Shown here: positions 54,387-63,278 of the stretch, one piece after another | Numbering within the stretch: the first letter of the stretch is position 1 | Layout: each line of letters opens with the position of its first letter | Source of the DNA: Oscillospiraceae bacterium | GTDB lineage: Bacteria > Bacillota > Clostridia > Oscillospirales > Acutalibacteraceae | Direction: 5' to 3' | Length of the DNA: 64,000 nt | Assembly: GCA_015065645.1 (NCBI GenBank) | Contig: SVPW01000004.1 | Span: 23,531 to 87,530 of the forward strand | Position numbers and translations under genes: made by a program | Notes under the pieces: generated by a model | What the model was told of the DNA's origin: nothing | The model's input: the letters and a program-made list of their open reading frames with translations, nothing else | Databases searched by the model: none

Positions 54387-54415
54387 ATTATACCAAATTC
54401 TGTAATTGCTTTCAA
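54387..54415 (-). promoter_or_regulatory. Promoter for the DUF1846 gene
   Basis: On the minus strand TTGAAA (54415-54410), a 17-bp spacer ending in TGG and perfect TATAAT (54392-54387) give an extended -10 promoter, 33 nt before the start. Confidence 0.75.
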
Positions 54416-54450
54416 GTGGATTTTAATATATTTTATATATATTTTCAATA

Positions 54451-54479
54451 AAAACAGCAGGCAATCATTGATTGCCTGC
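54451..54479 (-). terminator. Terminator of the liv operon
   Basis: A perfect 9-bp stem (57-65 with 71-79 of 544xx) has a 5-nt loop. Read on the minus strand it is followed by a T-rich tract. It lies 32 nt past the livF stop. Confidence 0.75.
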
Positions 54480-54510
54480 ATATAAGAAAATTCATCAATC
54501 TTAAATAGAA

Positions 54511-55221
54511 TCAGCCGCCAAGATATGCCTTTTTAATTTCAGGACTTTGAGCTAATTCCTTACCTGTTCCCGAAATAGTAATTTTTCCCGATTCAAGAAC
54601 ATAGGCACGGTCAGCAATATTAAGTGCCATTTCAGCATTCTGCTCAACTAAAAGAATAGTAGTTCCTGATTTATGATATTCCTTAATTATATCAAAAACC
54701 TGATTAACAAGTAAGGGGGAAAGTCCCATTGAAGGCTCATCAAGCATCAAAAGCTTAGGATGACACATCATAGCTCTTCCCATTGCGAGCATCTGTTGTT
54801 CGCCACCGGAAAGTGTACCTGCAATCTGATTTTTACGCTCACCAAGACGGGGAAAACGGGTGTATATTTCTTCAATATCCTTTTTGATTTGAGATTTATC
54901 TGTTTGAGTATAAGCACCCATCAAAAGATTTTCATAAACCGTTAGCTCTTGGAAAACATGGCGTCCCTCAGGAACCTGTGTCATACCAAGGTGTACTATC
55001 TTGTGTGAAGGCATTTTAAGGATATTTTTATCCTGATAGGTAATTGTTCCGCTTTGTGCAGGGATTAAACCCATTAAAGCATGAAGAGTAGTTGTTTTTC
55101 CGGCACCGTTAGCACCGATAAGTGTAACAATCTCACCCTCATTTACTTCAAAGCTTATATCCTTTATAGCCTGAATAACACCGTAAAAAACCGAAAGATT
55201 TTTAACTTCTAACATTGCCAT
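54511..55221 (-). CDS. livF: Branched-chain amino acid ABC transporter ATPase LivF
   Basis: The 236-residue ATPase has Walker A at GANGAGKTT near residue 36, a signature LSGGEQQMLAMGRAMM near 138 and Walker B LLMLDEPSMGLSP near 158, with H-loop features after it. LivF-type marks include HVFQELTVYENLLMGAY near 88 and the C-terminal KKAYLGG. It pairs with LivG to power the LivHM channel. It is the last gene of the minus-strand livJHMGF operon, 5 nt after livG. GGAGG precedes the ATG. Confidence 0.95.
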   Translation of the reverse strand: MAMLEVKNLSVFYGVIQAIKDISFEVNEGEIVTLIGANGAGKTTTLHALMGLIPAQSGTITYQDKNILKMPSHKIVHLGMTQVPEGRHVFQELTVYENLLMGAYTQTDKSQIKKDIEEIYTRFPRLGERKNQIAGTLSGGEQQMLAMGRAMMCHPKLLMLDEPSMGLSPLLVNQVFDIIKEYHKSGTTILLVEQNAEMALNIADRAYVLESGKITISGTGKELAQSPEIKKAYLGG

Positions 55222-55226
55222 AATAA

Positions 55227-55997
55227 TTAACCTCCGATATATGCTCTGATAACTTCGGGGTCATTAAGAGCAGTTTTAGTGTCACCCTGTGCCAAAACTG
55301 TACCGAAGCTTAAAACGGTAATTTCATCACAAAGTCCCGAAACGAATTTCATATCATGCTCAATAAGCAAAATTGTCATATCAAATTCATCACGGATAAA
55401 GCGAATAATATCCATAAGCTCTGCTGTTTCATGCGGATTCATACCTGCAGCAGGTTCATCAAGTAATAAAAGCTTTGGAGAGGTGGCAAGCGCACGAGCA
55501 ATTTCTAATTTTCTCTGCTTACCGTAAGGAAGATTGCATGCAAGGTGATTGCGGTCCTCTTCCAAACCAACAATTCTTAAAATTTCTTTTGCACGTTTAC
55601 GCATCTTTGCTTCTGATTTAAAGAAAGAGGGAAGACGGAACATACTTGAAAAAGGATTGCACTTAAATTCCTTGTTATGATGAAGACCAACCAAAACATT
55701 TCTTATAACGCTCATATTGCTGAAAAGACGAATGTTTTGGAATGTTCTTGCAATGCCTTTATGGTTAATTGCCTCTTGGCTTTTTCCGGTAAGATTTTCA
55801 CCGTCAAGATAAAAGGCACCTGTTGTAGGCTGATAAACACCTGTTATCATATTAAAAACAGTGGTTTTACCTGCACCGTTAGGACCAACAAGCCCATATA
55901 ATTGCTTTTTTTTGATTTCAAGATTAAGGTCACTTACAGCCTTTAATCCGCCGAAGGATATTCCGAGATTTTCAATTTTTAAAACTACGTCAGACAT
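55227..55997 (-). CDS. livG: Branched-chain amino acid ABC transporter ATPase LivG
   Basis: The 256-residue ATPase opens with VVLKIENLGISFGGLKAVSDLNLEI. Walker A is GPNGAGKTT near residue 38. The LivG-specific insertion includes IARTFQNIRLFSNMSV near 85, and the signature variant is NLPYGKQRKLEIARAL near 155, with Walker B LLLLDEPAAGMNP. The ATG at 55997 is chosen because GGGAGA lies upstream and it starts 4 nt after the livM stop; an in-frame start at 56060 would run deep into livM. Confidence 0.94.
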   Translation of the reverse strand: MSDVVLKIENLGISFGGLKAVSDLNLEIKKKQLYGLVGPNGAGKTTVFNMITGVYQPTTGAFYLDGENLTGKSQEAINHKGIARTFQNIRLFSNMSVIRNVLVGLHHNKEFKCNPFSSMFRLPSFFKSEAKMRKRAKEILRIVGLEEDRNHLACNLPYGKQRKLEIARALATSPKLLLLDEPAAGMNPHETAELMDIIRFIRDEFDMTILLIEHDMKFVSGLCDEITVLSFGTVLAQGDTKTALNDPEVIRAYIGG

Positions 55998-56001
55998 AAT
56001 T

Positions 56002-57162
56002 TTATTTATCTCCCTTCTCCGATTTATCAGGTGTAAATGCTGTATTGCTCTTAACATCAATTTCCATGGAAAGAATAGCGTCCATATTGATTTTGCTTTC
56101 TATTCTGTTCCACTCAGCAGCATCATCATTGATTTTTTCGGGTTTCTTATGATGATTAAAGATGCGTGCAAATAAATATTTAATATTGCACTTTTCTTTT
56201 ATAGGTTTAAGCTTTGGAGCATTATTGAAGATAACAACAATAATAAGGATAATTGCATAAATTAACAGTTTTAACGCTGCAAGCTCACCTGAAAGCTCAT
56301 TTTGAAGAACAAAGTTGATATAAGTAATAACAGTGGCTGCAACGATAGAACCTGTAATACTGCCCATACCACCCAAAACAACCATAACAAGAATTTCTAT
56401 TGAATAGTTATAGCTGAATGTTTCTTGTGTGATAGGTGATATCTGATGTCCGTACATAACACCTGCAACACCTGCAAAAAATGCAGCAAATGTAAATACG
56501 AATAATTTATAATAGGTAATATTGATACCCATTGCCTTTGCGGCAATTTCGTTATCACGAATAGCTGTAATAGCACGTCCGTGCTTACTCTTGATTAAGT
56601 TTTGAATAAGGAAGAGAACAACAAGAATGATTATAAAAGAGGAGATATACATCGTGTCACGCTCTAATGCAATAGCATCAGTTTGCATACCCATAGCTTT
56701 GCCGAAATATGGGAGATTTTTAAATAAATTACGCACGATTTCTCCAAAAGCAAGCGTAACGATTGCAAGATAGTCACCTTTTAATCGAAGTGCAGGTAAA
56801 CCGATAATAAATCCAAAAACAGCAGAAACTAAGCCACCTAATATTAATGAAATAACAAATGTAATTATCTGGTTGCCGATTATTTCGTGGAAAGAATTCG
56901 CAAAATAACAACCAATATATGCACCAACACACATAAAGCCTGCATGTCCTAATGAAAGCTCACCCAAAAAGCCTACAACAAGGTTAAGTGATACGGCAAG
57001 AACAATACTGTATCCAATTCTTGAAAGAAGGTTTAAATCTGAACGGCCTAAAAATCCTGCATTATCTAAAATGATAAATGAAATTAAGGCTATGGTAATT
57101 ACAATGTAGTTTATATAGTTTCCAATACGGAATGAGTGAGATTTTTTCTGTATCTTTTCCAT
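56002..57162 (-). CDS. livM: Branched-chain amino acid permease LivM
   Basis: The 386-residue permease has about eight to ten membrane helices. The family block LVVGFLGELSLGHAGFMCVGAYIG lies near residue 60. The cytoplasmic loop RDNEIAAKAMGINITYYKLFVFTFAAF near 200 should contact the ATPase, and MVVLGGMGSITGSIVAA lies near 270. The C-terminal ~60 residues after the last helix are hydrophilic and longer than usual. It sits 5 nt after livH, and the livG start follows at 4 nt. Confidence 0.94.
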   Translation of the reverse strand: MEKIQKKSHSFRIGNYINYIVITIALISFIILDNAGFLGRSDLNLLSRIGYSIVLAVSLNLVVGFLGELSLGHAGFMCVGAYIGCYFANSFHEIIGNQIITFVISLILGGLVSAVFGFIIGLPALRLKGDYLAIVTLAFGEIVRNLFKNLPYFGKAMGMQTDAIALERDTMYISSFIIILVVLFLIQNLIKSKHGRAITAIRDNEIAAKAMGINITYYKLFVFTFAAFFAGVAGVMYGHQISPITQETFSYNYSIEILVMVVLGGMGSITGSIVAATVITYINFVLQNELSGELAALKLLIYAIILIIVVIFNNAPKLKPIKEKCNIKYLFARIFNHHKKPEKINDDAAEWNRIESKINMDAILSMEIDVKSNTAFTPDKSEKGDK

Positions 57163-57167
57163 TGTAA

Positions 57168-58037
57168 TTACACCTTCTCTCTTCTTTTTTTGCCAAGCAG
57201 ACCGATAGGTCTAACCAAAAGAATGATTATAAGTAAACTAAATTCAATAGCTGTTGTATAATTGCTTAAAAACGGAATACTCTTACAAATGTTTTCAACC
57301 ACACCTAAAAGTATACCGCCAACCATTGCTCCAGGGATAGAACCTATACCACCGATAACAGCTGCGGTAAAGGCTTTGATACCGGGCATTGCGCCAAGGG
57401 TAGGTGTAACCGATGGAATAGACATAAGGTAGAAAAGACTTGCAAATGCCGCTAAAGCAGAACCGATTGCAAAGGTTATCATTATTATGCGGTTTACATT
57501 AACACCCATAATTTGTGCTGCGGCTTTATCTTCAGAAACCGCCAGCATTGCACGACCGGTACGTGTGGTTTTTATAAATACAGAAAGGGCAGCCATAATT
57601 ATAGCGCCGATAACAAGTGTAATTATGCTTGAAACTCTTATAGATGCACCAAGCAATTTAAAATTGCCCATATTTGGTAATTCAATCGGCTTTGACTCTG
57701 CGCCAAATATTAACTGAGCAATACCTTGTAAGAAATAACTTACACCGATAGCGGTAATAAGAACGGCAAGGGGAGAAGCGCCACGAAGCGGTTTGTATGC
57801 AATTTTTTCAATTAAAATACCCATTAACATACAAACAATTACCGCAATAGCAAGTGCAACAATCGGATTTGAATACATAGTTATGGTTGTTAAAATTGCA
57901 TAGGCACCTACCATTATAATATCGCCGTGTGCAAAGTTCAGCATTTTAGCAATACCGTAAACCATGGTATATCCTAAAGCTATTAGTGCGTATATTGCTC
58001 CCAGACTTAATCCGTCCAATAAAATATTAATATTCAT
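57168..58037 (-). CDS. livH: Branched-chain amino acid permease LivH
   Basis: The 289-residue permease has about eight helices and the family start LLDGLSLGAIYALIALGYTMVYGIAKMLNFAHGDI. The ATPase-contact loop SEDKAAAQIMGVNVNRIIMITF lies near residue 182, and AAVIGGIGSIPGAMVGGILLG near 226. AGGAGC precedes the ATG. It is separated from livJ by 143 nt containing hairpins, so livJ mRNA may be more abundant than that of the membrane genes. Confidence 0.95.
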   Translation of the reverse strand: MNINILLDGLSLGAIYALIALGYTMVYGIAKMLNFAHGDIIMVGAYAILTTITMYSNPIVALAIAVIVCMLMGILIEKIAYKPLRGASPLAVLITAIGVSYFLQGIAQLIFGAESKPIELPNMGNFKLLGASIRVSSIITLVIGAIIMAALSVFIKTTRTGRAMLAVSEDKAAAQIMGVNVNRIIMITFAIGSALAAFASLFYLMSIPSVTPTLGAMPGIKAFTAAVIGGIGSIPGAMVGGILLGVVENICKSIPFLSNYTTAIEFSLLIIILLVRPIGLLGKKRREKV

Positions 58038-58079
58038 TTTATGGCTCCTTGTATATTTTTTGGTTTATATTCAGTATAC

Positions 58080-58165
58080 ACCGCAAAAAAATAAAGCATT
58101 TTATCTCTTTGCGGTATATGCTGTTTCAAGCCGAATACGGCCAAGGTATTACCCTTGACCGTATT
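58080..58165 (-). promoter_or_regulatory. Intercistronic hairpins between livJ and livH
   Basis: Two inverted repeats lie here: 58134-58146 with 58153-58165 (one mismatch, GC-rich) and 58080-58087 with 58108-58115. Neither is followed by a clean T tract on the minus strand. They look like mRNA-stabilising or partial-termination hairpins that raise binding-protein output relative to permease. Confidence 0.5.
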
Positions 58166-58180
58166 GTGTAAAATTAAAAC

Positions 58181-59305
58181 TTAACCAAGTTCAACGATAA
58201 CCGGAACCTTAGTGCAAGCGCCGCTTGCATCCCAAGTCATACCACCGGTTACACCCTTATAAGAGAAGCTCTTATCGGTGATAGCCTTAACTACCTTATC
58301 GCAAAGATCGCTGGGATCAATATCAGCGTCATCAATGCCGGCAGCCTTCATAGCTTCATAAATTACATAAACTGCATCGTAACCGTCAGCTGCAAACTGG
58401 TTGGGATCCTCGTTGTACTTTGCCTTGAAAGCCTTAACGAAAGCAGCAGACTTTTCTTCTGTGCTGTTTATATCAAAGGGAGTGATGTACTTGATCTTAT
58501 TTTTTACGGAACCGTCTTTCAACTGTGTTTCGATACCGTCAAAACCATCACAACCGTAAAGAATAGCGTCACATTCCTTAGCTACACAAGCCTTAGCAAT
58601 AAGACCGGCCTCGGTGTAGTAGATAGGCATAAAGATTACATCGCAATCTTTAAGAGCTTCTACCTGTGCTGCAAAGTCTTTCTTGTTTTCATTATCAAAA
58701 CTCTGTTCAATATATTCCTTATTGAGCTTCTTCATTTCAGCCTTGAATGCATCATAGATACCGGAAGAATAAGTATCACTTGTATCGTAGATTGCGCCGA
58801 TTTTGTCAAAATTCTTTGCAATCTCCTCAGCAGCAAGAACACCCTGGTCAGGGTCACCGAAACATACGCGGAAAGCATTTGAACGGCCTTCAATTACATT
58901 TGCTGCAGAAGCAGAAGGTGTGATGAAGAAAAGATTATCCTTTGCAGCTTTAGCAGCAAAAGACTCACATGCACCGGAGGTAACGCTTCCCAAAGAAATC
59001 TGCATACCTGCGTCGTAAAGTGCATCATAACCGGTAGCTGCATCTGCGGGAGTAGCCTTATCGTCCTTAATTTCGAACTTGAATTTAACGCCGTTAAGTC
59101 CGCCGGCTTTGTTGATTTCGTCGATAGCTAACTCAGCACCGTTCTTAACTGCAATACCGTAAACTGCGGTATCACCGGTAAGAGGTCCGGTAGCGCCGAT
59201 GAAATAAACATTTTCTGACTTCTCGTCTTCGCCACAGCCTGCAAAGCAAGTGAGCATCATAACAAGAGCCAAAAGGATACTTGCGATTCTAAATGTGTTT
59301 TTCAT
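58181..59305 (-). CDS. livJ: Branched-chain amino acid binding lipoprotein LivJ
   Basis: The 374-residue lipoprotein has a signal peptide ending FAGC (Cys 24). It is a periplasmic-binding-protein type I domain: VYFIGATGPLTGDTAVYGIAVKNGAELAIDEINKAGGL at the mature start, then SVTSGACESFAAKAA near residue 105 and PSASAANVIEGRSNAFRVC. These blocks bind the amino acid's alpha-amino and carboxyl groups in LivJ. Either branched-chain amino acids or another amino acid or amide could be the ligand. It is the first gene of the operon, and codon use looks strong (many preferred codons), fitting high expression. Confidence 0.92.
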   Translation of the reverse strand: MKNTFRIASILLALVMMLTCFAGCGEDEKSENVYFIGATGPLTGDTAVYGIAVKNGAELAIDEINKAGGLNGVKFKFEIKDDKATPADAATGYDALYDAGMQISLGSVTSGACESFAAKAAKDNLFFITPSASAANVIEGRSNAFRVCFGDPDQGVLAAEEIAKNFDKIGAIYDTSDTYSSGIYDAFKAEMKKLNKEYIEQSFDNENKKDFAAQVEALKDCDVIFMPIYYTEAGLIAKACVAKECDAILYGCDGFDGIETQLKDGSVKNKIKYITPFDINSTEEKSAAFVKAFKAKYNEDPNQFAADGYDAVYVIYEAMKAAGIDDADIDPSDLCDKVVKAITDKSFSYKGVTGGMTWDASGACTKVPVIVELG

Positions 59306-59378
59306 TTAAAAAACCTCTTTCTAAAATTTTTTCTAATAAAACGGATATAAAAATCCATTCTATTAAAAATTTGTAAAT

Positions 59379-59407
59379 ATAATACCATTTTTATGCGGTG
59401 GTGTCAA
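59379..59407 (-). promoter_or_regulatory. Promoter of the liv operon
   Basis: On the minus strand a perfect TTGACA (59407-59402) is followed by a 17-bp spacer ending TGG and TATTAT (59384-59379), an extended -10. It lies 73 nt before the livJ start. The architecture matches the upstream argG promoter on the other strand. Confidence 0.8.
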
Positions 59408-59491
59408 GAAAACAAAGAAAAAAACACAAATTTCTATGTTTTACATAAAATTATGCAGAACATACCCAATATTATGACATATTTTGCGGTT

Positions 59492-59520
59492 TTGACAAAA
59501 TGTAGTTTATGTGGTATTAT
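59492..59520 (+). promoter_or_regulatory. Distal promoter P1 of argGHCJ
   Basis: A perfect TTGACA (59492-59497), a 17-bp spacer ending TGG and TATTAT (59515-59520) form an extended -10 promoter about 200 nt before argG, predicting a long leader. Confidence 0.78.
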
Positions 59521-59533
59521 CTTATATATTATA

Positions 59534-59547
59534 TGTATGCGCATACA
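59534..59547 (+). promoter_or_regulatory. Perfect 14-bp palindrome just after P1
   Basis: TGTATGCGCATACA is a perfect palindrome lying about +7 to +20 from the expected P1 start site, a typical repressor position. The regulator is unknown. Confidence 0.5.
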
Positions 59548-59626
59548 CACGCTATATTATAATGTGTTGTGTTATGTTGCACAAAATATGCTTAAATGAT
59601 GAAGTTTTATGCAACAAAACAATCAA

Positions 59627-59670
59627 ATATTCATAAAAATGCATTTTTATGTTGCATATTTATGAATATT
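59627..59670 (+). promoter_or_regulatory. Paired ArgR-box-like inverted repeats
   Basis: Two 17-bp elements, 59627-59643 and, inverted, 59654-59670, agree at 16 of 17 positions. Their AT-rich CATAAAAATGCA core resembles the Bacillus ArgR/AhrC box. The second copy covers the -35 element of promoter P2. Arginine repression of argG is a natural inference. Confidence 0.6.
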
Positions 59671-59680
59671 GTGGTATTAT
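59652..59680 (+). promoter_or_regulatory. Proximal promoter P2 of argGHCJ
   Basis: TTGCAT (59652-59657), 17 bp ending TGG and TATTAT (59675-59680) lie 43 nt before argG. The GTGGTATTAT segment is identical to that in P1. Confidence 0.65.
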
Positions 59681-59723
59681 TTTAGCATAGAAATTCAATT
59701 TATGCATTTAGGAGGATATTAAA

Positions 59724-60953
59724 ATGGATAAGTCAAAAATCAAAAAGGTAGTTCTTGCGTATTCGGGTGGTCTTGACACCTCTATTATCATCCCTTGGCT
59801 CAAGGAAAACTATAACAACCCTGAAATCATTGCTGTTTCAGGTAATGTTGGTCAGGCAAGTGAATTGGAAGGTCTTGAGGAAAAGGCTATTAAAACCGGC
59901 GCTTCAAAGCTTTATATTGAAGATCTTACAAAAGAGTTTTTAGAGGATTATGTATTCCCCTGTGTTCAGGCAGGCGCTGTTTATGAGGAATATTTACTTG
60001 GTACAGCATTTGCTCGTCCGCCTATAGCTAAGAGAATTGCTGAAATTGCTATTGCAGAAGGTGCTGATGCTATCTGTCACGGTTGTACAGGTAAGGGTAA
60101 TGACCAGGTTCGTTTTGAGCTTGCTATCAAGGCGTTTGCTCCCGATATGCCGATAATTGCTCCTTGGCGTGAGTGGGATATTAAGTCTCGTGATGAAGAG
60201 ATTGATTATGCTGAGGCTCATAATGTTCCGCTAAAAATCAGCCGTGAAACAAACTATTCAAAGGATAAGAATATTTGGCATCTTTCACATGAGGGTCTTG
60301 ATCTTGAAGATCCTATGAATGAGCCTCAGTACAATAATCCAACATTCCTTGAAATGGGTGTTTCTCCTGAAATGGCTCCTGATAAGCCAACTTATGTTAC
60401 CATTCATTTTGAGCAGGGTATACCCACTGCTGTTGATGGTAAGGAAATGGGTGCTGTTGAACTTGTTGATACACTTAATAAGCTCGGTGGTGCAAACGGC
60501 ATAGGCCTTCTTGATATTGTTGAGAATAGACTTGTTGGTATGAAATGCCGTGGTGTTTATGAAACTCCCGGTGGTGCTATTCTTTATAAAGCACACAGTG
60601 TTTTGGAAAGCATTTGTCTTGATAAGGAAACTTCACATTACAAGGCTTTAGTTGCTCAAAAGCTTGCAGAGCTTGTTTATAATGCTCAGTGGTTTACACC
60701 CTTAACTGAGGCTATTCTTTCTTTTGTTAAGACAACTCAAAAAACCGTTACCGGTGATGTTACCTTAAAGCTTTATAAGGGTAATATGATAAATGCGGGT
60801 GTTTGTTCACCATATTCCTTGTATGATCCTGAAATTGCCACATTTGATGAGGATGAGGTTTACGATCAGAAGGATTCTCAGGGCTTTATTAACCTTTATG
60901 GTTTGCCGACAAAGGTTTATGCTAAAATGAAGGCAAAGAACGGAATTAAGTAA
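59724..60953 (+). CDS. argG: Argininosuccinate synthase
   Basis: The 409-residue enzyme joins citrulline and aspartate with ATP. The ATP-pyrophosphatase motif is [17 protein letters not shown] near residue 10. [14 protein letters not shown] near 113 and APWREWD near 152 hold further active-site residues, followed by EGLDLEDP and the C-terminal [10 protein letters not shown] block. Length and motifs match the standard enzyme. AGGAGG lies 8 nt before the ATG. It is first in argG-argH-argC-argJ; carbamoyltransferase genes are not in the window. Confidence 0.97.
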   Translation: MDKSKIKKVVLAYSGGLDTSIIIPWLKENYNNPEIIAVSGNVGQASELEGLEEKAIKTGASKLYIEDLTKEFLEDYVFPCVQAGAVYEEYLLGTAFARPPIAKRIAEIAIAEGADAICHGCTGKGNDQVRFELAIKAFAPDMPIIAPWREWDIKSRDEEIDYAEAHNVPLKISRETNYSKDKNIWHLSHEGLDLEDPMNEPQYNNPTFLEMGVSPEMAPDKPTYVTIHFEQGIPTAVDGKEMGAVELVDTLNKLGGANGIGLLDIVENRLVGMKCRGVYETPGGAILYKAHSVLESICLDKETSHYKALVAQKLAELVYNAQWFTPLTEAILSFVKTTQKTVTGDVTLKLYKGNMINAGVCSPYSLYDPEIATFDEDEVYDQKDSQGFINLYGLPTKVYAKMKAKNGIK

Positions 60954-60971
60954 TTTTAGGAGTTTATATAA

Positions 60972-62363
60972 ATGGATAAAATGTGGGCGGGTCGCTTTGA
61001 AAAAGCACTTGATAAACAGGCTGATGATTTTAATTCTTCAATACATTTTGATTGTCGTATGTACCGTCAGGATATAACAGGTTCTATGGTTCATGCTGCA
61101 ATGCTGTGCCGTAAGGGGATAATCACCCAAGAAGAATATGAGGATATACTTGGTGGTCTAACCGGTATTCTTGAAGATATTGATTCCGGAAAGCTTTCGT
61201 TTGATATGGATGCTGAGGATATTCATATGTTTGTAGAATCTGAGCTTACAAAGCGTATTGGTGATAACGGTAAAAAGCTTCATACTGCCCGCAGCCGTAA
61301 TGATCAGGTAGCCCTTGATATAAGGCTTTATTTAAGGGCGGAGTGTGAAGAAATAAGCGGTTTGATTTTAAAGCTTATTGAAGTAATAAAGGATAAGGCG
61401 GATGAAAATAAAACTGCTATTCTTCCGGGTTATACCCATCTGCAAAGGGCACAGCCTATAACCTTTGCACATCATTTATTGGCGTATGCAATGATGTTTA
61501 AGCGTGATTTTGAGCGCATTGGTGATGCTGTAAAGCGTATGAATTATTCCCCTATAGGTTCTTGTGCGCTTGCAGGAACTACTTATAATACCGACCGTGA
61601 GTTTGAAGCTGAAAAGCTTGGCTTTAGCGGTATTATGATGAATAGTATTGACGGTGTTTCTGATAGAGATTTTTGTGTTGAACTACTTTCGGCATTCTCT
61701 ACCGTTATGATGCATCTTTCAAGATTTTCAGAAGAGGTAGTGCTGTGGTCATCTTGGGAGTTTAAGTTTGTTGAGCTTGATGACAGTTATACTACAGGCT
61801 CCAGCATTATGCCTCAAAAGAAAAATCCTGATATGGCAGAGCTTGTAAGAGGTAAAACAGGTAGGGTATATGGTGACCTTATGGCACTTTTGACAACGCT
61901 CAAAGGCTTACCGCTTGCATATAATAAGGATATGCAGGAGGATAAAGAGTCGATTTTTGATGCAGTTGATACCGTTAAAATGTGTCTTGGTGTATTTACA
62001 CCTATGATAGCTACTATGAATACCTTGCCCGATAATATGTATGCAGCGGCACAAAAGGGATTTATCAATGCTACAGACCTTGCGGATTATCTTGTTAAAA
62101 AAGGTATGCCATTCAGAACAGCATATAAGCATGTGGGTGAAATTGTTTCCTACTGCATAAAGAATAATACTGTTCTTGAAAAGCTTTCAATTAAAGAGTA
62201 TAAGCAGTTTGATGAACTGTTTGATGAAGATTTATATAATGAAATTTCGCTTGAAACCTGTGTGGAAAAGCGTATTTCAGCAGGCGGAACGGGACCGCAA
62301 TCGGTTCTTGCGCAAATCAAGTATATAACGGAGTTTTTGAATGATGAAAAAGATATTCATTGA
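60972..62363 (+). CDS. argH: Argininosuccinate lyase
   Basis: The 463-residue enzyme of the fumarase/aspartase superfamily cleaves argininosuccinate to arginine and fumarate. MWAGRFEKALDK is at the N terminus, HTARSRNDQVALD near residue 103 and the catalytic-loop signature GSSIMPQKKNPDMAEL near 277. The segment TGSSIMPQKKNPD carries the active-site serine. AGGAG is 8 nt before the ATG. It starts 18 nt after argG and overlaps argC by 23 nt. Confidence 0.97.
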   Translation: MDKMWAGRFEKALDKQADDFNSSIHFDCRMYRQDITGSMVHAAMLCRKGIITQEEYEDILGGLTGILEDIDSGKLSFDMDAEDIHMFVESELTKRIGDNGKKLHTARSRNDQVALDIRLYLRAECEEISGLILKLIEVIKDKADENKTAILPGYTHLQRAQPITFAHHLLAYAMMFKRDFERIGDAVKRMNYSPIGSCALAGTTYNTDREFEAEKLGFSGIMMNSIDGVSDRDFCVELLSAFSTVMMHLSRFSEEVVLWSSWEFKFVELDDSYTTGSSIMPQKKNPDMAELVRGKTGRVYGDLMALLTTLKGLPLAYNKDMQEDKESIFDAVDTVKMCLGVFTPMIATMNTLPDNMYAAAQKGFINATDLADYLVKKGMPFRTAYKHVGEIVSYCIKNNTVLEKLSIKEYKQFDELFDEDLYNEISLETCVEKRISAGGTGPQSVLAQIKYITEFLNDEKDIH

Positions 62364-63276
62364 CGGGAAGGCCGGAACCACCGGCCTTAAAATCTTTGAT
62401 AGATTAAGCGGCAGAGATGATATTTCGCTTATAACTCTACCCGAAGAGTTAAGAAAAGATTCTAATGCTCGAAAAAAAGCATTAAATGAGGCAGATATTG
62501 CATTTTTATGCCTGCCTGACGATGCGGCAAGAGAATCTGTTTCTATGATAGAAAATGATAAAACGGTTGTTATTGATACTTCAACTGCACACAGAACCAA
62601 CCCTGATTGGAGCTATGGTTTTCCTGAGCTTTCTCAAAAGCACTATGAAGACATTTTAAAATCTAAGCGTATTGCGGTACCGGGTTGTCATGCAAGCGGC
62701 TTTATTGCACTTGTTTTTCCGCTTATAGAGGCAGGAATAATTGATAAAGATATTTTGCTTTCTGTCTTTTCTCTTACAGGTTATAGTGGTGGCGGAAATA
62801 AAATGATAGCGCAGTATAATGAAAATCCTGAAGATGCTTTACTTTCAGCTCCACGGCAGTATGGTCTTTCACAGAAGCATAAACATTTACCTGAAATGAC
62901 AGCCGTTACAGGTATTGAAAATGCACCTGCATTTTGCCCGATAGTTTCTTCATTTTACAGTGGTATGGAGGTTACAGTACCTCTTTTTGCATCACAGTTG
63001 AATCAAGGAAAAACGATTGCAGATATTCGTGATTTGTATTCGAAAAAATATACCGGTCCCATTGTCAGCTATGATGAAAATGATGATGAGATAGGCTTTT
63101 TATCTGCAGCCAAGTTATCCGGTAAGGATTCTATGCAAATATCGGTTTACGGTAATGATCAGCGTATACTTCTTACAGCAAGGTATGACAATCTTGGTAA
63201 GGGCGCTTCAGGTGCGGCTGTTGAAATACTTAATTTAGTAATGGGCGTTGAAGCCACAAAATGTTTGGAGATTTAA
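62341..63276 (+). CDS. argC: N-acetyl-gamma-glutamyl-phosphate reductase, type 2
   Basis: The 311-residue reductase makes N-acetylglutamate semialdehyde. The short length and IFIDGKAGTTGLKI start (instead of the GATGYTG of the common type) mark the type 2 ArgC class, better known from Gram-negative bacteria. The catalytic Cys is C116 in VPGCHASGF, with GYSGGGNKMI near 148 and a His-bearing KHKHLPEM block near 180. GGAG lies 7 nt before the ATG at 62341; a second ATG follows directly. The 23-nt overlap with argH suggests coupling. Confidence 0.92.
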   Translation: MMKKIFIDGKAGTTGLKIFDRLSGRDDISLITLPEELRKDSNARKKALNEADIAFLCLPDDAARESVSMIENDKTVVIDTSTAHRTNPDWSYGFPELSQKHYEDILKSKRIAVPGCHASGFIALVFPLIEAGIIDKDILLSVFSLTGYSGGGNKMIAQYNENPEDALLSAPRQYGLSQKHKHLPEMTAVTGIENAPAFCPIVSSFYSGMEVTVPLFASQLNQGKTIADIRDLYSKKYTGPIVSYDENDDEIGFLSAAKLSGKDSMQISVYGNDQRILLTARYDNLGKGASGAAVEILNLVMGVEATKCLEI

Positions 63277-63278
63277 CT

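Noticed and set aside
54511..55997. LivF/LivG as the missing ATPases for the sugar importers
   Set aside because: Sequence and operon place them with LivH/LivM; sugar importers use MalK/MsmX-type ATPases with a different C-terminal domain.
58080..58165. Possible riboswitch between livJ and livH
   Set aside because: Only simple hairpins are visible, with no conserved junction; mRNA stabilisation explains them better.
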